Assembly: GCA_015062655.1 (NCBI GenBank)
Contig: SUUG01000001.1
Span: 36,298 to 100,297, forward strand
Length of the DNA stretch: 64,000 nucleotides
Direction of reading: 5' to 3'
DNA from: Coriobacteriaceae bacterium
GTDB lineage: Bacteria; Actinomycetota; Coriobacteriia; Coriobacteriales; Coriobacteriaceae
In this document: positions 62,311 to 64,000 of the stretch, piece after piece
Layout of the letters: each line of letters begins with the position of its first letter
Numbering within the stretch: position 1 is the first letter of the stretch
Notes under the pieces: generated by a model
Told to the model about the DNA's origin: nothing
The model's input: only the letters and a program-made list of their open reading frames with translations
The model's database searches: none
Translations under genes and position numbers: made by a program

Positions 62311-62874
62311 ATAGCTAAGTCTGATGACACCCGCATTAATGACGAGATCACGGCAACGCGTTGCCGCCTGATCGGTGTCGACGGCTCCCAGCTCGGCCTG
62401 TTCGGCATCCGCGACGCCCAGCGCATCGCCGATGACCAGGGCCTCGATCTGGTTGAGATCGCCCCCAATGCGGACCCCCCGGTTTGCAGGGTCATGGATT
62501 ACGGCAAGTTCAAGTACCAGCAGGCCATGAAGGCCAAGCAGGCGCGCAAGAACCAGTCACGCGTCGAGGTCAAGGAAATGAAGTTCCGGCCCAAGATCGA
62601 CGTGGGCGACTATGAGACCAAGAAGGGGCACGTGCTGCGCTTCCTCAAGAAGGGCGCGCGCGTGAAGATCACCATCATGTTCCGCGGCCGCGAGATGGCC
62701 CACCCGGAGCAGGGTCTCAACGTGCTCGAGCGCCTCGCCGAGGACCTCAAACCCTACGCCACGGTCGAGAGCGCCCCGAAGCTCGAAGGCCGCAACATGC
62801 TGATGCTCCTCGCTCCCATCAAGGGCGCGTTCGACACGGACGCCACCGATGAGGACAGCGAGAGCACGAAGTAA
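62311..62874 (+). CDS. infC: Translation initiation factor IF-3, AUA start
   Basis: A 187-residue IF3: N-domain TRINDEITATRCRLIGVDGS, linker, and C-domain FRPKIDVGDYETKKGHVLRF with ITIMFRGREM. The start is taken as ATA 62311 because GGAGGT lies about 8 bases upstream and the N-terminus AKSDDTRINDEI then aligns with other IF3 proteins. The only upstream in-frame start (GTG 62263) lies inside the terminator hairpin. Rare start codons on infC let IF3 repress its own synthesis. First gene of infC-rpmI-rplT. Confidence 0.9.
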   Translation: MAKSDDTRINDEITATRCRLIGVDGSQLGLFGIRDAQRIADDQGLDLVEIAPNADPPVCRVMDYGKFKYQQAMKAKQARKNQSRVEVKEMKFRPKIDVGDYETKKGHVLRFLKKGARVKITIMFRGREMAHPEQGLNVLERLAEDLKPYATVESAPKLEGRNMLMLLAPIKGAFDTDATDEDSESTK

Positions 62875-62898
62875 GTATTGGAATCGAAGGAGAGTTTC

Positions 62899-63096
62899 AT
62901 GCCCAAGATGAAGTCGCACAGCGGCACCAAAAAGCGTTTCCGCCGCACCGGCACCGGCAAGCTCATGCGCGCCAAGGCGTTCAAGAGCCATATCCTCACC
63001 AAGAAGACCACTAAGCGCAAGCGCAATTTCCGCCAGGAGGTCGAGATCGCCGCGGCCGACAATAAGGTCGTCAACGCTCGCCTCGCCGGCCGCTAA
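62899..63096 (+). CDS. rpmI: Ribosomal protein bL35
   Basis: A 65-residue basic protein of the large subunit: [20 protein letters not shown] is the conserved N-terminus. AAGGAGAG precedes the ATG at 62899. It lies between infC and rplT, the usual order. Confidence 0.97.
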   Translation: MPKMKSHSGTKKRFRRTGTGKLMRAKAFKSHILTKKTTKRKRNFRQEVEIAAADNKVVNARLAGR

Positions 63097-63145
63097 GCCG
63101 AGTCTTCATTCGAACTTTCATCCAACGACTAGGAGTTGATTTGAT

Positions 63146-63505
63146 ATGGCACGTGTCAAGCGCGCAGTGAACGCCAAGAAGAAGCGCCGCACAGTCCTCA
63201 ACCGCGCCAAGGGTTACTACGGCGCGGCATCGCGTACCTACAAGTACGCCAAGGAGCAGGTTCAGCACTCCCTGCAGTACCAGTACCGCGACCGCCGCAA
63301 CAAGAAGCGCGAGATCCGCAGCCTCTGGATCACCCGCATCAACGCCGCGGCCCGCATGAACGACGTTTCCTACTCGCAGTTCATGCACGGCCTGAAGCTC
63401 GCCGGCATCGAGCTCGACCGCAAGGTCCTCGCTCAGATGGCCTACGAGGACGTCGAGTCCTTCAACGAGCTCGCCACCATCGCCAAGAAGGCGCTTGAGG
63501 GCTAA
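63146..63505 (+). CDS. rplT: Ribosomal protein bL20
   Basis: A 119-residue 50S protein with [15 protein letters not shown] and [20 protein letters not shown]. bL20 binds 23S rRNA during assembly and, in several bacteria, represses its own operon by binding the mRNA leader. The GGAG upstream is about 10 bases from the ATG. Last gene of the operon. Confidence 0.97.
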   Translation: MARVKRAVNAKKKRRTVLNRAKGYYGAASRTYKYAKEQVQHSLQYQYRDRRNKKREIRSLWITRINAAARMNDVSYSQFMHGLKLAGIELDRKVLAQMAYEDVESFNELATIAKKALEG

Positions 63506-63535
63506 GCCGTAACGGTCCGCATATATGCATGCTTG

Positions 63536-63564
63536 AATCGGGGTGCCCATGGGGTGCCCCGATT
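63536..63564 (+). terminator. Probable terminator of infC-rpmI-rplT
   Basis: AATCGGGG (63536-63543) pairs with CCCCGATT (63557-63564); the inner part pairs through CCC/GGG. The U-tract is poor (GATTGCTATA). Confidence 0.5.
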
Positions 63565-63740
63565 GCTATAGAGAGGGAGGGGGAGGGGATTCAGCTGAGG
63601 GCACCTGACTGCCGGCGTGCGATATGCGGTAATGAGGGGCAGGCGGTTCAGCCGAGGGACGAACCGCTCACGAGGGGATGCGAGGCACGAGATGGGATGG
63701 GGGAGAGCGGCACCGCTATAAGAGCGAGCCGATCCGCGGG

Positions 63741-63762
63741 ATTCCGTCTATATAGAAGGAAT
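63741..63762 (+). promoter_or_regulatory. 22-bp near-perfect palindrome with central TATATA
   Basis: ATTCCGTC-TATATA-GAAGGAAT is symmetric except for one mismatched pair. The TATATA centre could be a -10 element covered by a dimeric regulator. It sits just upstream of the structured-RNA candidate. Confidence 0.5.
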
Positions 63763-63764
63763 GC

Positions 63765-63873
63765 CAAAGGGGGCGCGGGGAAAGTCTGCCTGAGGGGGCA
63801 GGGTGGGGCCGCCCGGTAGCACGGGCATCAATCTGACAGGGTGAGTCAGCGCGAGATACCCCGCCCCCGTTTG
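63765..63873 (+). ncRNA. Candidate structured leader RNA (riboswitch-like), identity uncertain
   Basis: A closing stem can form between CAAAGGGGGCGCGGGG (63765-63780) and CCCCGCCCCCGTTTG (63859-63873), with small bulges. Inside are three short hairpins: CTGCC/GGCAG, GCCCG/CGGGC (loop GTAGCA) and CTGAC/GTCAG. The 3' segment GAGTCAGCGCGAGATACC (63843-63860) loosely resembles the B12-box of cobalamin riboswitches, and GGGGAAAG follows the 5' arm. The conserved GCCACTG segment of that class was not found, so the assignment is not made. Confidence 0.3.
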
Positions 63874-64000
63874 TGTGCAAAATATGCAGACCGAGATCCC
63901 CGCCCCCGGCGCCGCCGGGGTCTGGCAATATATCTCCTTGCCGCGCGGAGCCGAGCGGCCCGGGAGGGCAGCGGAGGCGACGCGGCGGGTACCTTGAGAA

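Larger units (their letters stand above)
63565..64000 (+). other. 436-base non-coding end of the window
   Basis: No frame with family motifs is seen on either strand. The stretch contains purine-rich GAGGG runs (63570-63700), the palindrome at 63741-63762, the structured-RNA candidate at 63765-63873, and a GC hairpin, CCCCGGCGCCGCCGGGG, near 63903-63920. It probably includes the leader of a gene beyond the window. Confidence 0.5.

Noticed and set aside
63541..63564. TPP riboswitch, suggested by GGGGTGCCC
   Set aside because: The CTGAGA and ACCTGAT core segments are absent and the sequence is explained by a hairpin after rplT.
63796..63812. T-box leader, suggested by AGGGTGGGGCCGCC
   Set aside because: The match to AGGGTGGNACCGCG is partial and no stem I with its conserved bulge or specifier loop was found upstream.
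63529..63819. 96-codon frame after rplT
   Set aside because: Begins inside the terminator hairpin and reads through the palindrome and RNA candidate; no motifs.
63776..63820. RNase P RNA, suggested by GGAAAGTC and GGGCAGGGTG
   Set aside because: The other conserved regions (ACAGAA, GGTAAG-type segments) do not follow in the remaining sequence.

Overview
The window comes from a high-GC actinobacterium, most probably a gut Coriobacteriia (Collinsella-like). That reading rests on the strong GC-rich coding bias, and on a teichoic-acid D-alanylation (dlt) operon, a secreted wall-anchored fucosidase and a bile-acid:sodium-symporter-family protein together in one stretch. The genus is an inference; no 16S rRNA or other decisive marker is present.

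Positions 1-6671 are the most unusual part. The base composition is visibly lower in GC than everything downstream, and the block ends beside an IS256-family element (about 6861-8190), so it looks acquired. It is one + strand, tightly packed gene cluster: ABC exporter ATPase (cut by the window edge) and permease, a stand-alone carrier protein, a 29-residue Cys-tailed peptide, a 41-residue Lys/Ser-rich peptide, a strong hairpin, an RRE-containing radical SAM/SPASM maturase, a second radical SAM/SPASM protein, a GNAT acyltransferase, a CPBP intramembrane protease and a class II aminoacyl-tRNA-synthetase-like amino acid:[carrier protein] ligase. The natural reading is a RiPP pathway that also charges an amino acid onto a carrier protein. 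This combination is the best candidate here for an undescribed system.

8.2-20 kb holds an HxlR regulator, a lipid kinase, an MscS channel, a TrpXYZ-like ABC importer with two tandem substrate-binding proteins, a Phd-Doc module with a frameshifted toxin, rsmJ, a deformylase-like protein lacking its catalytic Glu, an AT-rich insertion with a secreted protein broken at a G7 tract, a YvlD-type protein and ApbE. 20-32 kb holds a YerC regulator, an AddA/AddB-like helicase-nuclease pair and the dlt operon (dltA frameshifted; a dltX-like gene between dltC and dltD). 32-41.7 kb holds homoserine dehydrogenase, a truncated EamA transporter, a complete branched-chain amino-acid importer (livKHMGF), a 34-bp inverted-repeat element, a DUF4931-type protein and a bile-acid-symporter-family transporter.

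41.9-56 kb holds a RecJ-RecQ-type fusion, the (p)ppGpp synthetase/hydrolase, a 1.3-kb repeat-rich gap, an amino-acid permease plus amidohydrolase, a LytS/LytTR two-component system, a G3E GTPase and a metallo-beta-lactamase-fold hydrolase. 56-64 kb holds a multidomain GH29 alpha-L-fucosidase, class II fructose-bisphosphate aldolase, repeat-rich DNA, tRNA-Leu(CAA), and infC-rpmI-rplT with an AUA-initiated infC and an upstream attenuator-like hairpin. The window closes in a non-coding stretch with a palindrome and a structured-RNA candidate.
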